Shown in pieces: positions 44,425 to 52,707 of a DNA stretch of 64,000 bases. Source of the DNA: Lachnospiraceae bacterium (GTDB lineage: Bacteria; Bacillota; Clostridia; Lachnospirales; Lachnospiraceae); assembly GCA_019421365.1 (NCBI GenBank), contig JAHZFJ010000011.1, forward strand, positions 62,001 to 126,000. The letters run 5' to 3'. Within the stretch, counting starts at the first letter, position 1. Every line of letters begins with the position of its first letter. The notes under the pieces are model-generated. The model did no database searches. It saw nothing but the letters and a program-made list of their open reading frames with translations, and had not been told where the DNA came from. The translations under genes and the position numbers were made by a program.

Positions 44425-44991
44425 ATGAATATATATGATTTTAAGGTAATAGCTAAGGATGGAACAGAAGTTTCTTTAGAAAAGTATAAAGGAAATGTAT
44501 TGTTAATCATTAATACGGCAACAGAATGTGGATTTACTCCGCAATATGATGAGTTACAAGATATGTATGAGAAATATGCTCATGAGGGATTTGTAATATT
44601 AGACTTCCCATGTAACCAGTTTGGAAATCAAGCTCCCGGTACCGATGAGGAAATTATTACTTTCTGTGATGCTAGGTTTGGAATCAAGTTTCCGCAGTTT
44701 TCTAAGATAGATGTTAAGGGAGACCATGCGATACCGCTCTATCAATATCTTGTGAAAGAACAAGGCTTCAAAGGCTTCAATCATGATACTAAGCAGGCGG
44801 TAGCTTTCGAAGAGTTTATAAAACAGTCTAATCCTAATTATATGAATGAGCCTGATATTAAATGGAACTTTACAAAATTCCTAGTTGATGGTGAAGGTAA
44901 CGTAGTTGAGCGATTTGAACCGACGGATTATATGGAAGATGTTGAATATAAAGTTAGAGAGTTGTTAGAAAAGAGTTTTTTGAATGAGTAA
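44425..44991 (+). CDS. Glutathione peroxidase-family thiol peroxidase (first copy)
   Basis: A 188-residue GPx-like peroxidase. The catalytic residue is a cysteine, Cys35 (ATECGFTPQY), with FPCNQFGNQAPG and WNFTKFLV completing the site. Bacterial members usually take electrons from thioredoxin. TTAGGAGG precedes the ATG. It overlaps the OhrR gene by 8 bases and has an OhrR operator at its promoter, so it is likely induced by organic peroxides. Confidence 0.94.
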   Translation: MNIYDFKVIAKDGTEVSLEKYKGNVLLIINTATECGFTPQYDELQDMYEKYAHEGFVILDFPCNQFGNQAPGTDEEIITFCDARFGIKFPQFSKIDVKGDHAIPLYQYLVKEQGFKGFNHDTKQAVAFEEFIKQSNPNYMNEPDIKWNFTKFLVDGEGNVVERFEPTDYMEDVEYKVRELLEKSFLNE

Positions 44992-45415
44992 TAAGTATGA
45001 TATTCTAAAACTTGAAAATCAATTATGTTTTCCGCTATATGCGGCCTCGAAAGAAGTGGTAAGACGATATAAACCGTTTCTTGATGAAATAGATTTAACT
45101 TATACGCAGTATATTGTAATGTTAGCGATGTGGGAGAAGAATAAAATTACAGTCAAAGAACTAGGAGAAAGCCTATATCTTGATTCTGGTACTTTAACAC
45201 CTGTACTTAAGAAATTAGAAGTGAAAGGATATGTGTCTCGTTCTAGGTCTAAGGAAGATGAAAGAAATCTAGATGTTTCGTTAACAAGTCAAGGAAGACA
45301 GTTAAGAGAAGAAGCAGTGGATATCCCTAGCAAGGTACGAAAATGTATCGATTTGAATTCAGAAGAAGCATTGAAGTTATATGAGTTATTATATAAAGTG
45401 TTAAAGAGTAAATAA
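44984..45415 (+). CDS. OhrR-like MarR-family peroxide sensor
   Basis: A 143-residue MarR-type repressor. The N-terminal reactive cysteine is present in LENQLCFPLYAASKEV (Cys14), the position used by Bacillus OhrR to sense organic hydroperoxides; LYLDSGTLTPVLKKLE is the recognition helix region and EDERNLDVSLT the wing. It overlaps the first gpx, so it is autoregulated with it. Confidence 0.92.
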   Translation: MSNKYDILKLENQLCFPLYAASKEVVRRYKPFLDEIDLTYTQYIVMLAMWEKNKITVKELGESLYLDSGTLTPVLKKLEVKGYVSRSRSKEDERNLDVSLTSQGRQLREEAVDIPSKVRKCIDLNSEEALKLYELLYKVLKSK

Positions 45416-45616
45416 CTTTCGTAAAGCAATAGGGTTTCTTCATACATGAAAAAGTATTATGCATCAGGCTATACATATGGGTATGTGCCATTAATCAAAA
45501 GATTTATGGCAATAAATGAAAAGCAAAATATCGCATATAAAATGAGGTTATGTATAATATATAAAATGTGCATCGGCTCGTTTTAAAATAATACATTAAA
45601 GAAAGGAAGAAATATT

Positions 45617-46162
45617 ATGACTATTTATGATTTTAAAGTTAAGAAAAAAGATGGAACTGAGATTTCTCTTAAAGACTATGAGGGAAAGGTGTTATTGATT
45701 GTTAACACTGCAACAAAATGCGGATTTACTCCTCAGTATGAGGAATTACAAAAGTTATATGATGAATATGCAGACAAAGGATTTGAAATTCTTGATTTCC
45801 CATGCAATCAATTCGGAAATCAAGCCCCTGGTACAGATGAAGAAATCAAAGAATTTTGTACTTTAAATTATGGTGTTAAATATTCGCAGTTCTCAAAAAT
45901 AGAAGTAAACGGTGAAAATGCTACTCCATTATACAAACATCTTATATCACAAAAAGGATTCGCTGGATTCGATCCAGCTCATAAGTTAACACCAGTATTA
46001 GAAAAACTATTGGGAGAAGCGAATCCTAATTTCAAGAACGAGCCAGATATCAAATGGAATTTCACAAAGTTTTTGGTAGACCGCGGAGGAAATGTAGTAG
46101 AACGATTCGAACCAACAGAAGACATGAAAAATGTAGAGTCGAAAATAAAAGAATTACTATAA
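45617..46162 (+). CDS. Glutathione peroxidase-family thiol peroxidase (second copy)
   Basis: A 181-residue paralogue of the gene at 44425, with catalytic Cys35 in ATKCGFTPQY, FPCNQFGNQAPG and WNFTKFLV. AAAGGAAG precedes the ATG. It is 200 bases after OhrR with no OhrR-type box visible in the gap, so it may have a separate promoter or be weakly co-transcribed. It looks like a tandem duplication around the regulator. Confidence 0.94.
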   Translation: MTIYDFKVKKKDGTEISLKDYEGKVLLIVNTATKCGFTPQYEELQKLYDEYADKGFEILDFPCNQFGNQAPGTDEEIKEFCTLNYGVKYSQFSKIEVNGENATPLYKHLISQKGFAGFDPAHKLTPVLEKLLGEANPNFKNEPDIKWNFTKFLVDRGGNVVERFEPTEDMKNVESKIKELL

Positions 46163-46190
46163 TGTCCATAAGTGAATAAGCAGATAAATG

Positions 46191-46235
46191 AGGTTCCTTT
46201 TTGCTAGATAATATCTTACAAAAAGGAACCTTTTT
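46191..46235 (+). terminator. Terminator after second gpx
   Basis: AGGTTCCTTTTTG (46191-46203) pairs perfectly with CAAAAAGGAACCT (46219-46231), followed by T residues. Confidence 0.9.
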
Positions 46236-46322
46236 ACTATAATAACTATATTTTTGTTTACGGTTTGGGTCTAAAGTATTATTATAATACTATATAATAA
46301 TGTTTCGCAATTGCATATATAC

Positions 46323-46697
46323 GATTCGAGAGTCAAAAATGAATGCTTGTGTATTAATAAAGTAGTAAAAGCAAAACTCTTAAAATGTAGATATACTTCT
46401 TGCCTACGCCCTATGGCTAAAAAACGATAGTGTAGCACTTATAGTACTTCTTGGTGTGTACTTGGAAATCAAGGAAGGCGAGGCAAGGATGCCGAGCCAG
46501 CCTGAGTTGAGGCAGGATGCCGAATCGAAGGTGGTTCCGCATCAATTGATGAATGTGGCGTACACACTTAGAAGTACTTAAGTGCGTAACGTGTTTTTGT
46601 GTCATAGAGTGTAAGGTAAGAAGTTATGAGAAGTATGGTAGGAGTTTTGCTATAACAAAATTTACAAACACAAGTGTTGCATTTGGACTCACGAATC
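46323..46697 (-). repeat. Long imperfect palindrome, copy B of the intergenic element family
   Basis: Ends are inverted: GATTCGAGAGTC (46323-46334) and GACTCACGAATC (46686-46697). Shared with copy A read on the minus strand are CTATGGCTAAAAAACGATAG (46411-46430; 19 of 20 bases), GCAAAACTCTTA and TATAGTACTTCTT. The middle (about 46465-46560) is an extra GC-rich segment absent from A, with a near-direct repeat GAGGCAAGGATGCCGA / GAGGCAGGATGCCGA. It lies right upstream of the response regulator gene. Confidence 0.75.
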
Positions 46698-46731
46698 CTA
46701 TATACAATTATGTAGACCAAAGGAGAATGGT

Positions 46732-48318
46732 ATGTATACAGTTGTAGTAGCAGATGATGAAGAGGAATTACGTCGTGCGCTAATCCGGAAGGTTGACTTT
46801 GAAAGCCTTGGATTTTCTGTTATTGGGGAAGCAGAAAATGGAGCAGAAGCACTAGAACTAGTTGAAAAGCTAGAACCAGATTTGTTGTTAACAGATATTC
46901 GAATGCCGTTTATATCAGGTATTGAATTGGCAAGACAGGTACGAGAGATTAGGCCAGCAATGCAAATCGCATTCATTAGTGGTTATGATGATTTTACCTA
47001 TGCACAACAAGCAATACAGTATAACATTGTCAGTTATATGCTAAAACCGATTACATCAGCAGGATTGACAGAAGAATTAAAGCGAATTAAAAGTAAAATC
47101 GATGAGAAATTCAAAGAATTTGCTTCACAGAACATGGAACAAGTAGAAAGCTCGGGTTTTCTTATGTCATTAATTCTTGATGGATACCAAGTAAGAAACA
47201 AGGATAGCAAGAACGAGCAAATCATGAAAGAAGCGGTTTATTACGGCTTACTAGAAGAAGATAGTAATGATTTTCAGTATACAATAGTAGTTACTAGTAT
47301 ATGGGACAATGAAGGGAATAATTGTACTAGTAGAGCTAGTGTGAATGCAATCGATAGTATCTTACGCAAATACATAAAGCATGTTAGTTTCTATACGGAA
47401 GGGAAAGTTGTATCTTTATTGATGGCAACATTATCCGGGTTTGATAAGTATCTACATATCGCTGTGGAAGAAATCGCACAGAATGTAAAACGTATTATGA
47501 AGTTATCTTGTTCAATAGGGATTAGTAGACCGGTAAAGCAAATAATAGGTTCTCATGAAGCATACATTGAGGCGATGAATGCGATTGGATATTCCAGACG
47601 AAGTGGAACCAATGTATATTTCATCTCAGATGTGGAGAGAACAGAAGACTTTGATTTAGAGAAGATGCAAGACTCTATACGTGAGGTTGAAAATCTGATT
47701 CGAGGTGGTTCAAAGCAAGAGTTAGAAAATTATCTACACACTTTTTTTGATACCATGAATAATCGAAGTATATCACAGGTGGTAGCTAATTTTATGATGG
47801 CACAGCTGGTTTCGGCTGTATTTAGGATTGTATATGCAATAGCAGATGAAGATGCGGTAGCAGAGATAGAGAAGCATATTTCTTTTCAAAATCAGATGTT
47901 TTTTGAGGACTCTAAAGAAATTAGGAAGCGTTATATCGACTTTTGTTTAATGGCAAGAGACTTAATAGCAGATCAAAGGAAAAAGAGTAGCACGTTAATA
48001 TGTGAGAAAGCTCTTGATTTAATCGAAAGACAATACATGGACTCTGAGTTATCATTGGTATCCATAAGTAATGAGATTGCAGTTAGTCCGAATTATTTAA
48101 GTGCTTTGATTAAGAAGTATACAGATAGTACATTTATTGAATTATTAACGAAGAAAAGAATTGAGATAGCAAAAGAATTAATACTTTGTTCCTCTATGAA
48201 GATCAGAGAAATTTCAGAAAAATGTGGTTACAGTGACCAACATTATTTTAGTTATTGTTTCAAAAAATACACTGGAGAGTCACCTATTATGTGTAGGAGA
48301 AATAATGAAGAAAAATAA
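46732..48318 (+). CDS. Response regulator, YesN type (REC plus AraC HTH)
   Basis: A 528-residue regulator: receiver domain with ADDEE, phospho-acceptor Asp55 (LLTDIRMP) and LKPI; a central region of about 290 residues; and a C-terminal AraC HTH (NEIAVSPNYLSALIKKY, CGYSDQHYFSYCFKK). It overlaps the histidine kinase gene by 14 bases. AAAGGAGAATGG precedes the ATG. Probable target is the Mgl-type ABC operon downstream. Confidence 0.9.
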   Translation: MYTVVVADDEEELRRALIRKVDFESLGFSVIGEAENGAEALELVEKLEPDLLLTDIRMPFISGIELARQVREIRPAMQIAFISGYDDFTYAQQAIQYNIVSYMLKPITSAGLTEELKRIKSKIDEKFKEFASQNMEQVESSGFLMSLILDGYQVRNKDSKNEQIMKEAVYYGLLEEDSNDFQYTIVVTSIWDNEGNNCTSRASVNAIDSILRKYIKHVSFYTEGKVVSLLMATLSGFDKYLHIAVEEIAQNVKRIMKLSCSIGISRPVKQIIGSHEAYIEAMNAIGYSRRSGTNVYFISDVERTEDFDLEKMQDSIREVENLIRGGSKQELENYLHTFFDTMNNRSISQVVANFMMAQLVSAVFRIVYAIADEDAVAEIEKHISFQNQMFFEDSKEIRKRYIDFCLMARDLIADQRKKSSTLICEKALDLIERQYMDSELSLVSISNEIAVSPNYLSALIKKYTDSTFIELLTKKRIEIAKELILCSSMKIREISEKCGYSDQHYFSYCFKKYTGESPIMCRRNNEEK

Positions 48319-50044
48319 GAAAAAGAAGGTAGATTACAAAGTATACTTAAAGAAAGTTTCTTTATCAACAATCATGACCACTTTAGTTATTAGTATTATA
48401 CTGTTTGCGGTCATCATTGTTTTAGTAACGTTAATTAAAATCTATCAAGTATCTATGGAACAGAGTGCGGTTACTAGCAGTGAACAAGCAATTGCACAAG
48501 TTCATAATACAATTACAGACTATACAGAAGATATGGCTGAAATCATGGAGAACATACGAGATAATATCAGTATGGATGAGAAAACAAAGAATAATTTCTT
48601 CACTTATTTATTAAAGATTCATACGGATGTAGTTTCAGTAGTTGTATATGATACGAATGGTAATTTAATGAATTGTTGGTCAGGTGATTTCAAACTAAAG
48701 GATAAGCTTACAAGAAATCTATCGTATAATAAGGTCATGGTAAGTGATATGCTCCTAAACATATCCACTCCACATGTGAATTCCCTTCTTGAAGGATATT
48801 ATCCCTGGGTAGTAACCATATCTCACTTTATGAGGGATTCTGACGATGAGAAGATACAGATAGCAATGGATATACGTTTCTCTAACATAGCAAGCTACAT
48901 AGATGACGTAGGTATTGGACAACATGGGTACTGTTTTATTATGGATAGTAAGGGAAACATAGTCTACCATCCACAACAACAATTAATCTATTCAGGTTTG
49001 AAGGAAGAGAACACGCAGGAACTTGCAAGCCTAGAAGATGGCCATTATACCAAATCGAATGTTATGTATACCATGTATACAGTTGAAAATTGTGATTGGA
49101 AAGTGGTAGGTGTCAGCTATGTAGATGAACTTATTACAAGCAAAGTAAGGAATATGATTCAGATTGTTGCTGTTTTACTGATGGTTGTTCTGATTGTGGC
49201 TTTTGTAATAGGATTGTTCATCTCCAGGTTAATATCACGACCTGCTAACAGACTTGCTAAGGCAATGACAGATTTTGAAAGTGATGCAGAGAATTTCATA
49301 TATAATGACATTAATGGGACAAGGGAGATTGCTGCTTTATCAGACTCATTTGAACATATGGTTGTACAGATACAAAGTCTTATGGAAAAGGTAAGGCAAG
49401 AAGAAATCAGCCTTCGAAAGACAGAATTGAATGCATTACAATCTCAGATTAATCCACATTTTCTTTATAATACATTAGATTCTATTGCATGGATGTGCGA
49501 GGAACATCGTTCAGAAGAAGCGGTTGAGATGGTAAGTTCCTTAGCCAAATTGTTTCGAATTAGTATAAGTAGAGGACATGAACTAATCACCTTAGATAAC
49601 GAACTTAAACATGCTGAAAGTTACTTGAAGATTCAAAAGTACCGATATAAGAGTCAATTTAGCTATTATTTTAACATTGATGAAGAGTGTTTATCCTACT
49701 TGTGTAATAAGATTACCCTACAACCAATTATTGAAAATGCTATATACCATGGCCTTGATATGGTTGATGAAGGCATCATAACCATTGAGGTAGGTAGGCA
49801 AGATGAGGATATACTGATACGAATAATTGATAATGGTGTTGGTATGACGAAGGAGCAATGTAATGAGATTTTGCAGAGAGATACCAGTGATAAAACTGGA
49901 ATTGGCATTAAGAATGTGAATGATCGAATAAAGATTTACTTTGGTGATCAGTATGGAGTCACGATTAAAAGTGAACTTGATGTTGGTACAGAAATCTCTA
50001 TATTGATACCTAAGATACAGGAGGACAAGTATGGTACAAAATAG
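48305..50044 (+). CDS. Sensor histidine kinase, YesM type
   Basis: A 579-residue kinase with membrane helices at about 23-45 and 284-306, a Cache-type external sensor between (DVVSVVVYDTNGNL, GYCFIMDSKGNIVYHP), HAMP, then NPHFLYNTLDS (phospho-His385), PIIENAIYHGLD, IDNGVGM and TGIGIKNVNDR. The start is the ATG at 48305 with TAGGAG upstream, overlapping the regulator stop. The binding-protein gene downstream overlaps its stop too. Confidence 0.9.
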   Translation: MKKNKKKKVDYKVYLKKVSLSTIMTTLVISIILFAVIIVLVTLIKIYQVSMEQSAVTSSEQAIAQVHNTITDYTEDMAEIMENIRDNISMDEKTKNNFFTYLLKIHTDVVSVVVYDTNGNLMNCWSGDFKLKDKLTRNLSYNKVMVSDMLLNISTPHVNSLLEGYYPWVVTISHFMRDSDDEKIQIAMDIRFSNIASYIDDVGIGQHGYCFIMDSKGNIVYHPQQQLIYSGLKEENTQELASLEDGHYTKSNVMYTMYTVENCDWKVVGVSYVDELITSKVRNMIQIVAVLLMVVLIVAFVIGLFISRLISRPANRLAKAMTDFESDAENFIYNDINGTREIAALSDSFEHMVVQIQSLMEKVRQEEISLRKTELNALQSQINPHFLYNTLDSIAWMCEEHRSEEAVEMVSSLAKLFRISISRGHELITLDNELKHAESYLKIQKYRYKSQFSYYFNIDEECLSYLCNKITLQPIIENAIYHGLDMVDEGIITIEVGRQDEDILIRIIDNGVGMTKEQCNEILQRDTSDKTGIGIKNVNDRIKIYFGDQYGVTIKSELDVGTEISILIPKIQEDKYGTK

Positions 50045-51050
50045 TGTGAAGCGAAAGCTAAGAAAAGTTTTGTATGTATTAGTGGCGGTCCTATTCCTTA
50101 TAATCTGTATTGGTGGTTGTATATTCATAGTGAATTCACTAACTTCAAGTAGTACTACAGTAGCTGATAATAACAAACAAAGAATTGCTGTAATCACGAA
50201 ATCCACAACTTCGCAGTTCTGGAAATCAGTTTTTTCAGGTGCGAATGCAGCAAGTACAGAGTATAATCTAAGTATTACTTTCGAAGGCCCTGATAACGAG
50301 GAAGATTATGAAAAGCAGAATGAGTTCATTAATAAAGCTGTGAAAGATGAAGTTGACGCAATTGTTTTCTCGGCAGTTGATTATAATGCCAATGCAGAGG
50401 CGATTAATTATGCAGTAAGCCAAGGAATAAAGGTTGTTGTTATTGACAGTGATGTGAATAGTGATAAAGTAAGTTGTCGAATCAGTACGGATAATTATCT
50501 AGCTGGAAAAAAAGCAGGGGAGAAAGTTCTTGAGAGTACAGAAGCAGCGATTTATGTGGGGATTGTTAATTTTGACAAGAATTCAGCGAATGGTCAAGAG
50601 AGGGAGCAAGGATTACGAGATGCTTTAGAAGAAAACTCTAGTATTACCATAATTGATTCAAGGAATGTATTATCAACATCTGAAGATGCAAAGAATGAAA
50701 CAGAGTGGATGTTGAGACAACACCCGCAGATTAATGTTATTGTAACTTTCAATGAATGGACAAGCCTTGGTGTAGGGTATGCCGTGGAAGAGATGAAATT
50801 GGCGGAAGATACGATGGTAATTGCATTTGATAGTAATATTGTATCAGTTGAGATGCTAGAAGAGGGTGTAGTAGATGCATTGCTTGTTCAGAATCCATAT
50901 GCTATGGGTTACTTAGGTGTAGAAAGTGCATATAAACTAATTAATAATCAAACGTTAAATGACACACGAATTGATACATCAACACAGTTAATTACTAGGG
51001 ATAATATGTTTGAAGAGGAGTGTCAAAGAATTTTATTTCCATTTGATTAG
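50031..51050 (+). CDS. Membrane-anchored periplasmic-type sugar-binding protein
   Basis: A 339-residue protein with one N-terminal membrane helix (about 13-36) and a Peripla_BP_4 type I fold like RbsB/MglB (RIAVITKSTTSQFWKSVFSG, VDAIVFSAVDYNANAEAI, GIKVVVIDSDV). It overlaps the kinase stop by 14 bases, so kinase, regulator and binding protein form one translationally linked unit. It probably presents sugar to the kinase rather than serving a transporter. Confidence 0.85.
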   Translation: MVQNSVKRKLRKVLYVLVAVLFLIICIGGCIFIVNSLTSSSTTVADNNKQRIAVITKSTTSQFWKSVFSGANAASTEYNLSITFEGPDNEEDYEKQNEFINKAVKDEVDAIVFSAVDYNANAEAINYAVSQGIKVVVIDSDVNSDKVSCRISTDNYLAGKKAGEKVLESTEAAIYVGIVNFDKNSANGQEREQGLRDALEENSSITIIDSRNVLSTSEDAKNETEWMLRQHPQINVIVTFNEWTSLGVGYAVEEMKLAEDTMVIAFDSNIVSVEMLEEGVVDALLVQNPYAMGYLGVESAYKLINNQTLNDTRIDTSTQLITRDNMFEEECQRILFPFD

Positions 51051-51067
51051 ATATGTTATATATTACG

Positions 51068-51105
51068 AAAAAAGAGCGTATAATCGACAGATTTGCGCTC
51101 TTTTT
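51068..51105 (+). terminator. Terminator after the sensor cassette
   Basis: AAAAAAGAGCG pairs with CGCTCTTTTT, which also supplies the T-run. Confidence 0.85.
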
Positions 51106-51301
51106 GTATGATATTACATATGGAAAGAAATATGGTTAGTTAAAATATACAAAACACAGTAAATTTTCATACATTCATAATACATAATCACATGGAGTTA
51201 GAAGATGATAAATGATATCCTAACAATACAAAGAAAATAACTGATCAGTTACTTATTCTTGTAGCAATGTAGCACATATTGTGCTAACAAAGAGGAGGAT
51301 A

Positions 51302-51373
51302 GTGTGAAAGATAAATCTTTCACACGGCGATTTGGTGCCCAAAGTCAACAAGTTGACTTGCACAAAGTCGCCA
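51302..51373 (+). promoter_or_regulatory. Double-hairpin 5' leader
   Basis: Hairpin 1: GTGTGAAAGAT / ATCTTTCACAC (51302-51325), 11 perfect pairs and a 2-base gap. Hairpin 2 (51327-51373): GGCGA/TCGCC, GTGC/GCAC and AAGTCAAC/GTTGACTT stack into a stem of about 20 pairs. Neither is followed by a T-run. The ribosome binding site follows 8 bases later. Confidence 0.65.
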
Positions 51374-51400
51374 GACTTTTGAAAGGGAATGGTGATTAAT

Positions 51401-52600
51401 ATGAAAAAGAGATTTTTAGCAACAATGTTATGTCTTACAATGGCGGTAACATTATTTACAGGTTGTAGTAGTTCTAAAAACAATACACCAAAGAATAATT
51501 CCACTACAGACACAACTGCAGATACAACTGCAGCAGATGATGAGGCAGAGGACGTAGTAGATGCAGCAGGCGATAAAGTAGACTTATCAGATGCAAACAT
51601 AGCAGTATTCTATTACACATATTCGGATACATACATCGCTTCTGTTCGTACAGCACTTGATAAACAACTTGATACGCTAGGTGTAAAATATCAAGATTAT
51701 GATTCAAACAGTAACCAAACAACACAGAATGAGCAGATAGACACAGCAATCAGTACTGGAGCTACACTACTTATTGTAAACATCGTTACATCAGGATCAG
51801 TTGATGCATCACAAGCTATCGTAGATAAAGCATCAGCAGCAGGAATTCCACTTATCTTCTTTAACCGTGCAGTTGAAGGCGATGCAGAAGAAGGAACTGT
51901 ACTTGGAAGTTATGACAAATGTGCCTTTGTAGGAACAGATGCTCCAGAAGCTGGTCATATGCAAGGAACTATGATTGGCGAATATATTGTTAAAAACTTT
52001 GATTCAATTGACTTAAATGGTGACGGAAAAATCAGCTATGCAATGTTCATGGGACAGCTTGGTAATGTTGAAGCAATCTATCGTACACAATTTGGTGTAG
52101 AAGATGCGAATGCGGTATTAAAGGAAAATAATCTCCCAGAATTAGAATACTTCGATTCTTCAAACTCAGATAGCTATCAAGTTGACCAAGATGGTAACTG
52201 GAGTGCAATGGCAGCAAACAACTATATGACAACAAACCTTTCTCAATTTAATGAACAAAACGGTAACATGATCGAACTTGTTATCTGTAACAACGATGGT
52301 ATGGCAGAAGGTGTTATTTCAGCTTTAAATGATAAAGGATATAATCTTGGTGACGGAAGTGGCAAAACAATTCCTGTATTTGGTGTAGATGCTACAGATG
52401 CAGCAAAACAACTAATCGCTGATGGTAAGATGACTGGTACGATCAAACAAGATGCTGAAGGTATGGCAGATGGTATCGCATTCTTAACTAACAATGCAGT
52501 TAGTGGTAAGAATTTAATGGATGGAACAGATTCATATAACATCTCAACAAATGTTAATAACAAGATCTACATCCCATATGCAACTTATACTGGAGAATAA
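51401..52600 (+). CDS. Galactose/glucose ABC transporter binding lipoprotein, MglB-like
   Basis: A 399-residue lipoprotein: signal peptide with lipobox LFTGC, Thr/Asp/Ala-rich tether, then a type I periplasmic binding fold. The calcium-site loop DLNGDGKI (from Asp204) matches the EF-hand-like loop of E. coli MglB, supporting a galactose/glucose or methyl-galactoside ligand. I start at the ATG at 51401; an ATG at 51389 would sit on top of the GAAAGGGA site. The ATPase and permease genes follow. Confidence 0.88.
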   Translation: MKKRFLATMLCLTMAVTLFTGCSSSKNNTPKNNSTTDTTADTTAADDEAEDVVDAAGDKVDLSDANIAVFYYTYSDTYIASVRTALDKQLDTLGVKYQDYDSNSNQTTQNEQIDTAISTGATLLIVNIVTSGSVDASQAIVDKASAAGIPLIFFNRAVEGDAEEGTVLGSYDKCAFVGTDAPEAGHMQGTMIGEYIVKNFDSIDLNGDGKISYAMFMGQLGNVEAIYRTQFGVEDANAVLKENNLPELEYFDSSNSDSYQVDQDGNWSAMAANNYMTTNLSQFNEQNGNMIELVICNNDGMAEGVISALNDKGYNLGDGSGKTIPVFGVDATDAAKQLIADGKMTGTIKQDAEGMADGIAFLTNNAVSGKNLMDGTDSYNISTNVNNKIYIPYATYTGE

Positions 52601-52602
52601 TT

Positions 52603-52664
52603 AAAAGAGTAGAGTAACTAATAAGATAGGGCGGCCATTATAAGATGGTGGTCGCCTACTCTTT
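52603..52664 (+). terminator. Hairpin between binding protein and ATPase genes
   Basis: AAAGAGTA at the left pairs with TACTCTTT at the right, and GGGCGGCCAT pairs imperfectly with ATGGTGGTCGCC inside. Probably partial termination that favours the binding protein. Confidence 0.6.
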
Positions 52665-52707
52665 CTATTCTGAGAAAAGTAGTAAGATAAAAGATGGGAG
52701 GCAGACC

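Larger units (their letters stand above)
46163..46731. other. 569-base spacer before the second sensor cassette
   Basis: The spacer holds the gpx terminator (46191-46235) and palindromic element B (46323-46697), which ends 34 bases before the response regulator start. No coding frame is supported. Confidence 0.6.
51051..51400 (+). other. 350-base leader region before the Mgl-type operon
   Basis: It contains a terminator (51068-51105) and a strong double hairpin (51302-51373) just upstream of the binding-protein start. No protein frame is supported. Confidence 0.6.
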
